64,000 nucleotides of DNA from Butyrivibrio sp. Su6 (GCF_900108105.1 NZ_FNUR01000001.1:248001-312000), one strand, 5' to 3'; shown: positions 26,349-35,583, numbered from the stretch's first letter. The notes: generated by a model from the letters alone, not told the origin. A program made the numbers and translations.

Positions 26349-27419
26349 ATGAAAAATATTTTGATTATTGATGACTCTGCACTCATGAGAACTGTTCTAA
26401 GTGATATCATTAATTCAGATTCAAGATTCCAGGTGGTTGATAAGGCCAAAGATGGAGTTGAAGGTCTGGAACTTCTCAAAAAGAAGAGTTATGATGCTGT
26501 CGTTCTTGATATCAATATGCCAAGAATGGACGGTATTACATTATTAAAAGAGCTTCAGAAAAATAAGATCAAAGCAAAGATCATGATGGCCAGTACTGAT
26601 ACTAAAGAAGGTGCCAAGGTCACAATGGATGCGCTTGATCTGGGAGCTCTTGATTTTGTCCATAAACCAGACCGTGCATCTGAATGCAGAGGTGAGGATT
26701 TCACCAAGCATTTCATAGATACCCTTGCAGCGGTTGCCAATTCAAGAGCACCAATGCCTGCAAGGACGTTCTCCATTGAGGAAGCAAAGGAGTCAAGAAA
26801 GGTTGTCGAACTTGTCAGCAGATCTGCAAGTAAGATCACCGGAAACAGAATTGTGGCGATTGCATCATCAACGGGTGGTCCAAGAGCTCTTCAGTCTGTA
26901 ATTCCAAAACTTCCTAAAAATCTTAAAACCCCGGTTGTTCTTGTTCAGCATATGCCGGAAGGCTTTACAGCCTCTCTTGCTGAAAGACTTGATTCTCTCA
27001 GTGAGGTAACTGTTAAAGAGGCGGCTGAAGGTGATGTTCTTGCTCCTGGATGTGTTTACATATCAAAAGGTGGCAAGCATATGCACATAGTTAAAAGTGG
27101 AGCAAAGAGCGTTATACACTATGTTGATGGCCCTACCAGAGAAGGTGTAAGACCTTGTGCAAACTTCATGTATGAATCTTTAATGGATTCTGATTATGAT
27201 GAGATTTGTTGTGTGGTCCTCACCGGAATGGGTGCTGACGGAACAGAAGGAATCAAGAACTTAAAGTCAAAGAAAAAAGTTCATGTAATCGGTCAGGATG
27301 AAAGTACCTGTACCGTTTATGGAATGCCCAAAGCTCTAGCAACCGCTGGACTGGTTGATCAGGTTGTAAAACTTGAGAACGTAGCCCAGGAAATAATAAT
27401 GAATGTCGGTGTGAATTGA
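26349..27419 (+). CDS. cheB: Chemotaxis protein-glutamate methylesterase CheB
   Basis: CheB removes methyl groups from chemoreceptors and deamidates them. The 356-residue protein has an N-terminal receiver domain with Asp8/Asp9 and the phosphorylation site Asp54 (VVLDINMPRMDG), a linker, and a methylesterase domain from about residue 165. Catalytic residues are in IASSTGGPR (Ser174), VQHMPEGFT and LTGMGADGTEG. It is the first che gene of the group. The matching methyltransferase cheR is not in the window. Its TGA is followed by a 146-base gap before cheA. Confidence 0.97.
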   Translation: MKNILIIDDSALMRTVLSDIINSDSRFQVVDKAKDGVEGLELLKKKSYDAVVLDINMPRMDGITLLKELQKNKIKAKIMMASTDTKEGAKVTMDALDLGALDFVHKPDRASECRGEDFTKHFIDTLAAVANSRAPMPARTFSIEEAKESRKVVELVSRSASKITGNRIVAIASSTGGPRALQSVIPKLPKNLKTPVVLVQHMPEGFTASLAERLDSLSEVTVKEAAEGDVLAPGCVYISKGGKHMHIVKSGAKSVIHYVDGPTREGVRPCANFMYESLMDSDYDEICCVVLTGMGADGTEGIKNLKSKKKVHVIGQDESTCTVYGMPKALATAGLVDQVVKLENVAQEIIMNVGVN

Positions 27420-27480
27420 GGGATTTCATATTCTTTTAATACTTCTTTAAGTTTTTTTTCTGCATTCCTCCATTCAAAAA

Positions 27481-27528
27481 GCCGATAATATGTTCAAAAG
27501 TATGCGATAATAAGATTATACTTTTGAA
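27481..27528 (+). promoter_or_regulatory. Possible sigma-28 -10 element and inverted repeat upstream of cheA
   Basis: GCCGATAA at 27481-27488 matches the sigma-28 -10 consensus, but no TAAA-like -35 is found at 14-16 bases. Directly after it is a perfect 11-bp inverted repeat, TTCAAAAGTAT (27493-27503) and ATACTTTTGAA (27518-27528), with a 14-base spacer. It could be an operator or a 5' mRNA stem-loop. The gap of 146 bases between cheB and cheA is the largest between the che genes. Confidence 0.4.
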
Positions 27529-27565
27529 AGACCTATCACTTTTTTAATATGGAGGTAAAATAGTT

Positions 27566-29701
27566 ATGGATGTTTCCCAGTATCTAAGTGTCTTTCTCGA
27601 TGAAGCAAAGGAGCACCTTCAGTCACTTAATGATAACATTATGACTCTTGAGCAGGATCCTGAGAACGAAGATTGCATTAATGAGATCTTCCGTTCTGCA
27701 CATTCCATGAAGGGTATGGCAGGAACTATGGGCTATACAAGAATGCAGAATCTTACTCATGACATGGAAGATGTTTTCTCTGATGTTCGTGGCGGCAAGA
27801 TTAAGATCAAATCTTCCGACATTGATGTTCTCCTTCAGTGCCTTGACGCTATTCAGGGATATGTTGATAATATCACCGAGAATCAGGACGAAGGTACTGA
27901 TGAACATCAGAATATCATAAAAGCTCTAGCAGATATCAGAAATGGTGGTGGTGGTGCAGCACCTGCTGCAGCCGCTGCACCTGCAGACAGTGCACCTGCA
28001 GCTGAAGCTTCGGCTGCTCCTGCTGATGGACCTGCTGATGGAGCTGACGGTTCTTCGGATTATAGGGCTATTCGCCTTGATCCATCTGTTAAATCCACAT
28101 TAGAAGAAGCAAAAAGCCAGGGTAAAAAAATCTATGGCGTTACAGTACATATCCAGGAGTCCTGTATCCTTAAAGCTGCAAGAGGTTTTCTTGTATTTAA
28201 GGGACTGGAAGAAATTGGTGAGATTGCTGTTTCTGAGCCTAATACCCAGGATATTGAAGATGAAAAATTTGATTTTTCTTTCAGCCTGATTCTTATTACT
28301 GATGAGTCAAAAGAAAAGGTTGAAGAGATTGTAAAGGCTGTTTCTGAGGTTGAAACCTGTGAATGCGGCGAGTATGACCCTAGTGGTGCAAAGCCGGCTG
28401 AAGAAAAGGCAGAAGCAGCACCTGCAGCTGAAGCTTCTGCAGCAAGTAAGCCTGCAGAAACGAAACCTGCAGCACCTGCAGAGAATAAGCCTGCAGCAGC
28501 GGGAGCTGGTGGTGGTGCCGGTGGCAAGAAGCCTGTCGGCAAACCTGTTGTTAATAGAACAGTCCGTGTTGATATTGAAAAGCTGGATGTATTGATGAAT
28601 CTTGTGAGTGAGCTTATCATTGCCAAAAACTCGCTTATATCAGCGGCAAATACATCAGGAGTCAGCAACGGAAATGTAAATGAACAGATCGAATACCTTG
28701 AAAGTGTAACCACAAACCTTCATGAATCAGTTATGAAAGTTCGAATGGTGCCTATTGAGAGTGTTCTTCAGAAATTCCCTCGTATGATCAGAGATCTTAA
28801 TAAGACTCTTGGCAAGAAGATGGAACTTACAATGACTGGTGAAGACACTGAAATGGACCGTACCGTTGTAGATGAGATCGGTGATCCTTTGATGCACCTT
28901 ATCAGAAACAGTGCAGACCATGGTATTGAATCTGCAGATCTTCGTGCACAGCGTGGTAAGCCTGAAGTAGGACAGATTTTCCTTCATGCATTCCAGGATG
29001 GTAACAGCGTTGTTATCGAAGTTGGTGATGATGGTAATGGTATTGATGCTGAAGCTGTAAAGAATAAGGCTATTGAAAAAGGAGTTGTTTCTCCTGATCA
29101 GGCAGCTCTTTTAACTGAGAAGCAGTGTGTAGAGCTCTTGTTCCATCCAGGCTTTTCTACAGCTAAACAGGTATCTGAAATTTCAGGTAGAGGTGTAGGT
29201 CTTGACGTTGTTAAGTCAAAAGTTGAGTCTCTTTCAGGCGAAGTAACTGTTAAGACAAAACTTGGAGAAGGATCCACATGGGTTATCAGACTTCCTCTTA
29301 CACTTGCTATTATTCAGGCTCTCATGGTTATCATCGGTGAAGAAAAGTACGCTATTCCTCTTGATTCAATTCAGAGTATTGAAGATGTTTCACCTTCTGA
29401 TATCAAGTTTGTAGAAAATAAGGAAGTTATCAATCTTCGTGGCAGCGTTCTTCCTCTTATCAGACTTAGTGAAGTTCTTGATACTGAGTCCACAAAGGAC
29501 CCGGAGGAGGATATGGTTGTTGTTATTGCCAGAAAGGGTGACCAGCTTGCAGGTCTTGTAATAGATGAACTTATGGGCCAGCAGGAAATCGTTATCAAGC
29601 CTCTTGGAAAGTACACTAACAAGTGCAAACTGATAAGTGGTGCTACAATCCTTGGTGATGGCGAGATTGCTCTTATCCTTGATACTAATTCTATTTTCTG
29701 A
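27566..29701 (+). CDS. cheA: Chemotaxis histidine kinase CheA
   Basis: CheA is the receptor-coupled kinase that phosphorylates CheY and CheB. The 711-residue protein has P1 with the phospho-accepting His46 (FRSAHSMKGMAG), an Ala/Pro-rich linker (about 126-160), P2 response-regulator binding domain (163-270), a second Ala/Pro/Lys-rich linker (275-328), the P3 dimerisation helices, P4 kinase domain (DEIGDPLMHLIRNSADHGIE N-box, VGDDGNGID, SGRGVGLDVVKSKVE) and P5, the CheW-like domain, at the C-terminus. GGAGG lies 10 bases upstream of the ATG. cheW follows after 33 bases. Confidence 0.98.
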   Translation: MDVSQYLSVFLDEAKEHLQSLNDNIMTLEQDPENEDCINEIFRSAHSMKGMAGTMGYTRMQNLTHDMEDVFSDVRGGKIKIKSSDIDVLLQCLDAIQGYVDNITENQDEGTDEHQNIIKALADIRNGGGGAAPAAAAAPADSAPAAEASAAPADGPADGADGSSDYRAIRLDPSVKSTLEEAKSQGKKIYGVTVHIQESCILKAARGFLVFKGLEEIGEIAVSEPNTQDIEDEKFDFSFSLILITDESKEKVEEIVKAVSEVETCECGEYDPSGAKPAEEKAEAAPAAEASAASKPAETKPAAPAENKPAAAGAGGGAGGKKPVGKPVVNRTVRVDIEKLDVLMNLVSELIIAKNSLISAANTSGVSNGNVNEQIEYLESVTTNLHESVMKVRMVPIESVLQKFPRMIRDLNKTLGKKMELTMTGEDTEMDRTVVDEIGDPLMHLIRNSADHGIESADLRAQRGKPEVGQIFLHAFQDGNSVVIEVGDDGNGIDAEAVKNKAIEKGVVSPDQAALLTEKQCVELLFHPGFSTAKQVSEISGRGVGLDVVKSKVESLSGEVTVKTKLGEGSTWVIRLPLTLAIIQALMVIIGEEKYAIPLDSIQSIEDVSPSDIKFVENKEVINLRGSVLPLIRLSEVLDTESTKDPEEDMVVVIARKGDQLAGLVIDELMGQQEIVIKPLGKYTNKCKLISGATILGDGEIALILDTNSIF

Positions 29702-29734
29702 TTTGAACCTTAAGGTTGGTAAAGGAGAATAAAG

Positions 29735-30229
29735 ATGAACGAACTTAGAGATAATTCCGATGTAGGAGAACTTATCCAGTATATTGTTATCAAAATTGAT
29801 GATGAGCAGTATGGCATCAATATTAAATTCATTGACAACATAGTCAGAATGCAGCAGATCACAAGAGTTCCACAGGTTGATGAGTACCTCAAGGGCGTTA
29901 TCAATATCCGTGGTGAGATCGTTCCTGTTATGAGCGTTCGCATGAAGATGGGACTTGCTGAAGACGAGATCACAAATAAATCAAGAATCATAATCCTTAA
30001 GACTGAGGCTGGTGATCTTGTAGGTATTATTGTTGATCAGGTAAATCAGGTTCTTACGATCGATTCCAATAATGTTGAGAAAGTCAGATATGACGACAAG
30101 AAGGCTAAATCTAATGGTTCATTTGTAAGTGGTGTTGGCCATTATGAAGGTGGCCTGGTTTCAATTCTCGACCTGGAAGCAGTTGTTTCAGATAAGGAAG
30201 CAAAGGAAAAAGCATCAAATGCCAGCTGA
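29735..30229 (+). CDS. cheW: Chemotaxis coupling protein CheW
   Basis: CheW links CheA to chemoreceptors. The 164-residue protein is a single CheW/SH3-like double barrel with YIVIKIDDEQYGINIKFIDN, the hallmark VPQVDEYLKGVINIRGEIVP and VGIIVDQVNQVLTID. Length and motifs are typical. AAAGGAG precedes the ATG by 8 bases. It lies between cheA and cheC, the Bacillus order. Confidence 0.97.
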   Translation: MNELRDNSDVGELIQYIVIKIDDEQYGINIKFIDNIVRMQQITRVPQVDEYLKGVINIRGEIVPVMSVRMKMGLAEDEITNKSRIIILKTEAGDLVGIIVDQVNQVLTIDSNNVEKVRYDDKKAKSNGSFVSGVGHYEGGLVSILDLEAVVSDKEAKEKASNAS

Positions 30230-30242
30230 TGGAGGATAACTA

Positions 30243-30875
30243 ATGGGTGAAATGAGTTTGGATAACTTATCCAGCCAGTACTTTGATGTATTAAAAGAGC
30301 TGGGTAATATAGGTGCAGGAAATGCCACAACGGCACTTGCACAGATGATAGGTACTAAGGTTGATATGTCTGTTCCTCAGGTAAGACTTCTTGATTTTAA
30401 GGATGTAGGAGACCTGATGGGCGGAGCTGAGAAGATCATGGCAGGTATTTATCTTGCTGTAGAAGGAGATATTGATGGAAGTATCATGTTCCTTCTTGGA
30501 AAACAGGCTGCCAGACACCTTGTAGATAAACTTATGGGCACAGGGGCAAAGCCTGAAGAGGCTGATTTTGATGAGGTAGAAATGTCGGCCCTCAAAGAGG
30601 TAGGAAATATCATTACAGGGTCATATCTTAACTCTCTGTCTATGATGACTAACCTTAAACTTGTGCCATCTATACCATATGTTGCAATTGATATGGCGGC
30701 TGCGATCCTTAGCGTTCCTGCGATTCAGTTTGGAATGATGGGGGACAAGATCCTGCTGATTGAGACACAGTTCTTTGATGAGCTTAAGCTTAGCGGATAT
30801 TTTATTCTTTTACCTGATATGGATGGTTACAGTAAGATTCTCTCTTCACTTGGAATGGGAGATGTTTCACTTTAA
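30243..30875 (+). CDS. cheC: CheY-P phosphatase CheC
   Basis: CheC dephosphorylates CheY-P and is stimulated by CheD. The 210-residue protein has both pseudo-symmetric active sites: LKELGNIGAGNATTALAQM followed by VPQV, and LKEVGNIITGSYLNSL followed by IPYV, each with the Glu and Asn required. It is next to cheD (14-base gap), its partner in adaptation. With FliY, the locus encodes two phosphatases for the same signal. Confidence 0.97.
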   Translation: MGEMSLDNLSSQYFDVLKELGNIGAGNATTALAQMIGTKVDMSVPQVRLLDFKDVGDLMGGAEKIMAGIYLAVEGDIDGSIMFLLGKQAARHLVDKLMGTGAKPEEADFDEVEMSALKEVGNIITGSYLNSLSMMTNLKLVPSIPYVAIDMAAAILSVPAIQFGMMGDKILLIETQFFDELKLSGYFILLPDMDGYSKILSSLGMGDVSL

Positions 30876-30889
30876 CGAAGGGGCGACTT

Positions 30890-31375
30890 ATGAGTCAAAT
30901 AATAAAGGTTGGAATGGCCGATCTGAATATTTGTGTCAGCCCTGACGGAATTACGACATTAGGACTTGGGTCCTGTGTTGGAATTGCAATTAGGGATCCT
31001 GTAACCAAGATTGGCGGACTTGCACATGTTATGCTGCCGGATTCTACTGAGATAAAGAACAATTCTAATATTCCTAAATTTGCGGATACGGGAATTGAAG
31101 AGCTTGTAAAACAGATCGTAGCAAAGGGGGCCAATAAGACAAGGCTTGTTGCTAAGATAGCAGGCGGAGCACAGATGTTTGCATTTCAGTCTGCATCCCA
31201 GACAATGAGAGTCGGCGATAGAAATGTTGCAGCTTCTTTAAAAAAGCTAAAAGAGCTCAATATTCCGGTTCTTGCTCAGGATACAGGCGATTCATATGGA
31301 AGAACGGTCATTTTTTATCCGGAAAATGGTAACTATGTAATCAGAGCTGTTGGAAAACCAGAAAAGATTATATGA
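30890..31375 (+). CDS. cheD: Chemoreceptor glutamine deamidase CheD
   Basis: CheD deamidates receptor glutamines and regulates CheC. The 161-residue protein has the catalytic cysteine in LGLGSCVGIAI (Cys29), the histidine in GGLAHVMLP (His46) and a threonine just before the cysteine (Thr23), plus KIAGGAQMFAF in the C-terminal half. These match the Cys-His-Thr set of the family. The last four bases (ATGA) overlap the start of the next gene. Confidence 0.96.
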   Translation: MSQIIKVGMADLNICVSPDGITTLGLGSCVGIAIRDPVTKIGGLAHVMLPDSTEIKNNSNIPKFADTGIEELVKQIVAKGANKTRLVAKIAGGAQMFAFQSASQTMRVGDRNVAASLKKLKELNIPVLAQDTGDSYGRTVIFYPENGNYVIRAVGKPEKII

Positions 31376-31719
31376 ATACCGATAATGAAGATGAATTAAA
31401 AAAGTTTAATACAAAGCTGATCACTCCGCTGATAGTGCTTTCATGTACAGCAGTCATTGCAGTTTTTACGTACTTTAAGCACTATCCTGTGGGGGATTGG
31501 TTTGTGATTGTTTTCACCACAGTTGTTATTTTTCTTGTGATAGGTCTTTTGACAGAAAAGATGATCACAAGATTTATTGAAATTAATTATGAGAAGGCTA
31601 TGGCAGAAAAGGCCGAAGCAGAAAGGCTAGAAGAGGAATCAAGGGCAGCCATGGAAGCAGAGGCAAATGGTGGAAACGGCGAGGAAACAGATTCTTTGGA
31701 AATAAAAGACATTCTATAA
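31372..31719 (+). CDS. Small membrane protein between cheD and fliA
   Basis: This 115-residue protein has no family I can name. It has two hydrophobic helices (about residues 17-35 and 43-62) and a charged C-terminal tail rich in Glu, Ala and Lys (MAEKAEAERLEEES), probably helical and cytoplasmic. It overlaps cheD by four bases and is 26 bases from the sigma factor gene, so it belongs to the operon. In Bacillus cheD is followed directly by sigD, so this is an insertion in that order. A role in motility is suggested only by context. Confidence 0.7.
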   Translation: MNTDNEDELKKFNTKLITPLIVLSCTAVIAVFTYFKHYPVGDWFVIVFTTVVIFLVIGLLTEKMITRFIEINYEKAMAEKAEAERLEEESRAAMEAEANGGNGEETDSLEIKDIL

Positions 31720-31745
31720 AATAAAAGGATTTGGGGATCTGATGC

Positions 31746-32519
31746 ATGGATGAGGCAGGCAGAAATAAGTTATGGACAGAATATAATAAGTCAAAATCTG
31801 CTGATATAAGAGAAAAGCTTATTCTGGAATATGCTCCTCTTGTTAAGCTTGTTGCAGGCAGACTTAGTATGTATCTGGGCTTTAATGTTGAATATGATGA
31901 TCTTGTGGGCTATGGCATTTTTGGGCTTATTGATGCCATAGACAAATTTGATCTTATGAAGGATGTTAAGTTTGAGACTTATGCAAGCCTTCGTATTCGT
32001 GGTGCAATTCTTGATCAGATAAGAAAAATGGACTGGATTCCCAGGACCATCAGACAGCGTCAGAAAAAAATCGATGCTGCCATCAGAGAGATCGAAAGGG
32101 ATAGTGGACATGTTGCCACAGATGCTGAAATAGCTGCTAAAATGGATATTTCAGAAGATGAATATCAGAACTGGCAGAATCAGATGAAGGTTACAGGTGT
32201 TGTATCCCTTAATGAATTTATGGATCAGGGTGCTGATATTACTGAAGATGCCAATAATCACAGCGCGGGTTTTGTAAAGCCTGAAGATGCTGTTGAAAAA
32301 GAAGAACTAAAGAAGATGCTTGCTGAATCTTTAGAGCTTCTTACAGATAAAGAAAAGAAAGTTATTCTCCTTTATTACTATGAGGAGCTTACTTTGAAGG
32401 AAATAAGTGAAGTTTTGGAGGTTTCAGAATCACGTGTTTCGCAGCTTCATACAAAAGCACTGCAGAAGATGCGAAACAAACTTGGTGATTATTTGGGGAT
32501 AATAACAAATTCCAGATGA
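31746..32519 (+). CDS. fliA: RNA polymerase sigma-28 factor for flagellar genes (FliA/SigD)
   Basis: This sigma factor directs transcription of late flagellar and chemotaxis genes. The 257-residue protein has region 2 with APLVKLVAGRLSMYLG, VEYDDLVGYGIFGLIDAIDK and FETYASLRIRGAILDQIRKM, region 3 from about residue 95 (RQRQKKIDAAIREIE), and region 4 with EELTLKEISEVLEVSESRVS, the helix-turn-helix. It has the length and RGAILDxxR pattern of the FliA/SigD/WhiG group. It ends the che cluster, as in Bacillus. An anti-sigma factor (flgM) is not in the window. Confidence 0.95.
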   Translation: MDEAGRNKLWTEYNKSKSADIREKLILEYAPLVKLVAGRLSMYLGFNVEYDDLVGYGIFGLIDAIDKFDLMKDVKFETYASLRIRGAILDQIRKMDWIPRTIRQRQKKIDAAIREIERDSGHVATDAEIAAKMDISEDEYQNWQNQMKVTGVVSLNEFMDQGADITEDANNHSAGFVKPEDAVEKEELKKMLAESLELLTDKEKKVILLYYYEELTLKEISEVLEVSESRVSQLHTKALQKMRNKLGDYLGIITNSR

Positions 32520-32531
32520 GGATGATTTGAT

Positions 32532-34109
32532 ATGCATGGTTATTTCCAGTTGGTAATTACTGATAATGGTACAGGAATCAGAGTTTTTCCTCCTACTAAC
32601 GGAGATGAAGCTCTTGATGTGAATGTTGTTCGTGATTATCTGGAAGATAGAAAAATTCAATATGATGTTGTTGTTTTAAATGAAGCTGTGACGAAAGCAG
32701 AGGATGATGTTGTCATTATCTCTGAAGCTAAGATTCTTCCGGAAAGAGAAGGCGTAAAATTCGACGTTTCCAAGGATCATATGACTGTCACAGCTTATTT
32801 TTTCCCTCCGACTGAAGGCGCTGAGCTTTTGACAGAAAAAGAGATCATGGATACTCTGGCTTACAGAAAGTATTCTTATGGCATACAGACTGATAATATA
32901 CATACTTTCTTTGAACACAGAGAATACTGTAAAGAAATCCTTATCTGTCAGGGTAAACCTGTTAAGCAGGGACAAAACGCAAAAGTTGAATACCATTTCA
33001 ATACCAACCTGCGAGCAAAACCTACTCTTAAAGAGGATGGAAGCGTAGATTATTTTAATCTCAATCTCATAAACAATGTAAATGAGGGAGATCTTTTGGC
33101 AACTCTCCACAAAGAAGTGTTAGGCGAGCCGGGGATTAATATCTATGGTGAAAACATAAAACCTGCTGCTGTTAAGACAACATTTATAAAATATGGCAAG
33201 AATACTGTTTTATCTGAAGATAAAATGACATTAAAGGCGGAAAAGTCAGGACATGTGACTTTAAAAGAGGGAAAGGTCACTGTTTCAGATGTTCTTACTC
33301 TTGAAAATGTTGATGTTGCAACAGGAAATATTGATTATGAGGGAAGCGTTGTTGTTAAGGGAGTTGTAGCGTCCAATTTCTCCGTTAAAGCCGGTGGAAA
33401 TATAGTTGTTAAGGGAATTGTAGAAGGCGCAACTCTTGAGGCAGGCTCTGACATAATATTGGAGTGCGGAGCAAAAGCTGGCGGAAATATAATTGCCGGC
33501 GGAAATGTAGTTACAAAGTTTATAGAAAATGCTACAATAACAGCAAAGGGAAGCATTACAAGTGAATGTATACTCCATTCAAATGTTTCATCCGGAACAG
33601 AAGTAAATGTTACCGGTAAAAGAGGATTTATTGCAGGCGGAAAGGTAATCGCTGCCGATAAAGTGCAGGCCAAGATCCTCGGATCAGAAATGGGGGCCAA
33701 TACCATAATAGATGTGGGTTCTGATCCGCAGCTTAAAGTAAGATTAAAAGAACTCCAGAAAAACATGGCTTTGTCACAAAAAAATATAGAAAGTATAAAG
33801 CCTACTATTGATGGTTTCAGTAAAATGCTTAAGGCCGGAGCCAAGTTTTCTCCGGAGCAGGTAGCAAGCGTTAAAAAGCTTATAGACATGAATAAAACAT
33901 TAACTGAAAGCATTGAAAATGATGCCGAGGAATATACTCAGTTGATGGAAAAGCTTCAGGAGGCCAAAGAGGCTGAAGTAATTGTAGAGGGGACTGCTTA
34001 TCCCGGTACTACCGTGAACATTGGGGAATTGTCCATGATAGTAAAAAAGCCGGTTCAATATAGCAGATTTGTTGTAAAAGAAGGTGATGTAAGACTGGCG
34101 CCAATTTAG
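32532..34109 (+). CDS. FapA (DUF342) family protein
   Basis: This 525-residue protein belongs to the DUF342/FapA family (flagellar assembly protein A in annotation practice, polymer-forming fold). It has an N-terminal domain (residues 1-190), a repetitive beta-helix from about 210 to 400 with units such as GGNIVVKGIVEGATL and AGGNIIAGGNVVTKFIE, and a C-terminal coiled coil (about 405-490) ending in a small beta domain. Members occur near flagellar or sporulation genes in Firmicutes, but the function is not well defined. It follows fliA by 12 bases and is likely in the same operon. Confidence 0.85.
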   Translation: MHGYFQLVITDNGTGIRVFPPTNGDEALDVNVVRDYLEDRKIQYDVVVLNEAVTKAEDDVVIISEAKILPEREGVKFDVSKDHMTVTAYFFPPTEGAELLTEKEIMDTLAYRKYSYGIQTDNIHTFFEHREYCKEILICQGKPVKQGQNAKVEYHFNTNLRAKPTLKEDGSVDYFNLNLINNVNEGDLLATLHKEVLGEPGINIYGENIKPAAVKTTFIKYGKNTVLSEDKMTLKAEKSGHVTLKEGKVTVSDVLTLENVDVATGNIDYEGSVVVKGVVASNFSVKAGGNIVVKGIVEGATLEAGSDIILECGAKAGGNIIAGGNVVTKFIENATITAKGSITSECILHSNVSSGTEVNVTGKRGFIAGGKVIAADKVQAKILGSEMGANTIIDVGSDPQLKVRLKELQKNMALSQKNIESIKPTIDGFSKMLKAGAKFSPEQVASVKKLIDMNKTLTESIENDAEEYTQLMEKLQEAKEAEVIVEGTAYPGTTVNIGELSMIVKKPVQYSRFVVKEGDVRLAPI

Positions 34110-34139
34110 GGGAATTGGTTTTAATGGAGGAGAAAAGCT

Positions 34140-34526
34140 ATGTCAATTAACCGAATTGATTTTGGGGTAATTGCTGCTTCCAATGAAGTCTCTCATGTAA
34201 AAGCGGCAGAAGATGCCCGTCCTCTCATGGACAGACAGAATTTTCAGACTCAGTTTAATGAAGAAGTTGACAATCAAAAGAATTCTGTCAATCAAAAAGA
34301 TGACGTAGGACAGGGTGAGATGAATTCCGATGCTCAGGACAAAGGCAGCAACGAGTACATGGGCGATGGAGGAAGAAACAGGAAGGGCTCTAAAGAGGAG
34401 AAAAATCCTATTCTTGAGAGGCAGTTATCTGTTGAAAAAATGGAAAAGATGGCCGGTAATATGATGGACAGGAACGGAAAGCCTGTTGATCTTAGGCTTT
34501 CTTCGGGTTTTGATTTGAAGATTTAA
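34140..34526 (+). CDS. Small hydrophilic protein of unknown function
   Basis: The 128-residue product is polar and probably mostly disordered, with Gln/Asn/Glu/Gly/Lys-rich segments (about 35-100). Only the two ends look ordered: the N-terminus SINRIDFGVIAASNEVSHVK and the C-terminal helix with VEKMEKMAGNMMDRNGK followed by VDLRLSSGFDLKI. GGAGGAG lies 8 bases before the ATG. It follows fapA by 30 bases and a promoter for the next gene begins in its last codons. I recognise no family. Context suggests a flagellar-operon accessory. Confidence 0.65.
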   Translation: MSINRIDFGVIAASNEVSHVKAAEDARPLMDRQNFQTQFNEEVDNQKNSVNQKDDVGQGEMNSDAQDKGSNEYMGDGGRNRKGSKEEKNPILERQLSVEKMEKMAGNMMDRNGKPVDLRLSSGFDLKI

Positions 34527-34543
34527 TATTTCTATATTATAAT
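34515..34543 (+). promoter_or_regulatory. Sigma-A promoter for the DUF6115-like gene
   Basis: TTGAAG at 34515-34520 and TATAAT at 34538-34543 are separated by exactly 17 bases, a very good match to the vegetative consensus. It overlaps the end of the preceding gene (stop at 34524-34526) and lies 50 bases upstream of the start at 34593. It suggests that the genes from 34593 can be made independently of the fla/che transcript. Confidence 0.7.
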
Positions 34544-34592
34544 AAAATATCGAATCAAAATTACTTTTTTATGGGGCATTTGGGCGGAGACA

Positions 34593-35570
34593 ATGATTAG
34601 TATCACTGAGATTGTATTAATTGTGGCAGGTTTTGCCGCGATCATATTGGGGTATCTTCTTCCTGCGAGTAAGGAGCTTGATGAAGAAGATAAATTGCTC
34701 ATGGAGAGGGAGATTCGTGAGCTTGTTCGTCGTGAGGTCGAAGATCAAAAAGAAACTATCGAAACTATGGTTGATGATACCGTAGATCTTTCTTTAGATA
34801 GAACTGAGCGCGCAATGGAGCGCATTTCTAACGAAAAACTTTCTGCAATCGGTGAATATTCTGACACCGTCATAAATGATATCCATAAAAATCATGATGA
34901 AGTAATGTTTATGTATGATATGCTTAATGACAAGCATAAGAATCTTACCAGTGTTGTTTCAGAAGTTGCCAAAAAGACTGATGAGGCAAAACAGGCTGTT
35001 TTGGATGCTGAGGCCACTGCCCGTGATGCTGCTCAAAAAGCCGAGTCTTTAAAGAGTATTCAGGATGCAGCTGTGCCTGAAAAGAATGTGCGGGCAATTC
35101 TTTTGGATGAGGATAAAGACACACTTAGTGGTATTCAGATACCTTATAAAGAAAAGATAGTTGTTCCAGCTAAAGAACCGCAGATACAGGAAGATGCACC
35201 TATTGAAAGCGGTTATGTAGATGAAAGAAATATTAAAGAACTTAAGGAGCTTGATGAGATTCCGGCTCAGGTTATATCAAGGACACAGGCATCAGGCCTG
35301 CATGTTATCGGGAATACAGGTAATGAACCGGCTGCTCCTAAGGAAATAGTCAGTGCAAAAGTAGTATCTATATCAGAAGCAAAGCCTGTCAATCCGGACA
35401 GAAATATGAAAGAGATAACGGCAGTAGACCCTGTTTCACAGAATAAACAGATCATTGAAATGCATAAGGCTGGAAAATCTAATATGGTCATTGCCAGAGA
35501 GCTGGGACTTGGAATAGGTGAAGTCAAGCTGGTCATTGATCTTTCAAATAAGCACAGGAAAGTAAAATAA
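34593..35570 (+). CDS. DUF6115/SwrB-like membrane-anchored coiled-coil protein
   Basis: The 325-residue protein has one N-terminal membrane helix (about residues 4-24, IVLIVAGFAAIILGYLLPAS), a long charged coiled coil (30-155), a variable Pro/Glu/Ile linker and a C-terminal helical end (about 285-322) with MHKAGKSNMVIARELGLGIG, which looks like a helix-turn-helix and is the DUF6115 pattern. It sits between the sigma-28 gene and rpsB, where Bacillus has swrB, a membrane coiled-coil protein that helps assemble the export gate. The family name is from memory of the motif; equivalence to SwrB is inferred from position and architecture. Confidence 0.7.
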   Translation: MISITEIVLIVAGFAAIILGYLLPASKELDEEDKLLMEREIRELVRREVEDQKETIETMVDDTVDLSLDRTERAMERISNEKLSAIGEYSDTVINDIHKNHDEVMFMYDMLNDKHKNLTSVVSEVAKKTDEAKQAVLDAEATARDAAQKAESLKSIQDAAVPEKNVRAILLDEDKDTLSGIQIPYKEKIVVPAKEPQIQEDAPIESGYVDERNIKELKELDEIPAQVISRTQASGLHVIGNTGNEPAAPKEIVSAKVVSISEAKPVNPDRNMKEITAVDPVSQNKQIIEMHKAGKSNMVIARELGLGIGEVKLVIDLSNKHRKVK

Positions 35571-35583
35571 GGAAGTTTAGAGG

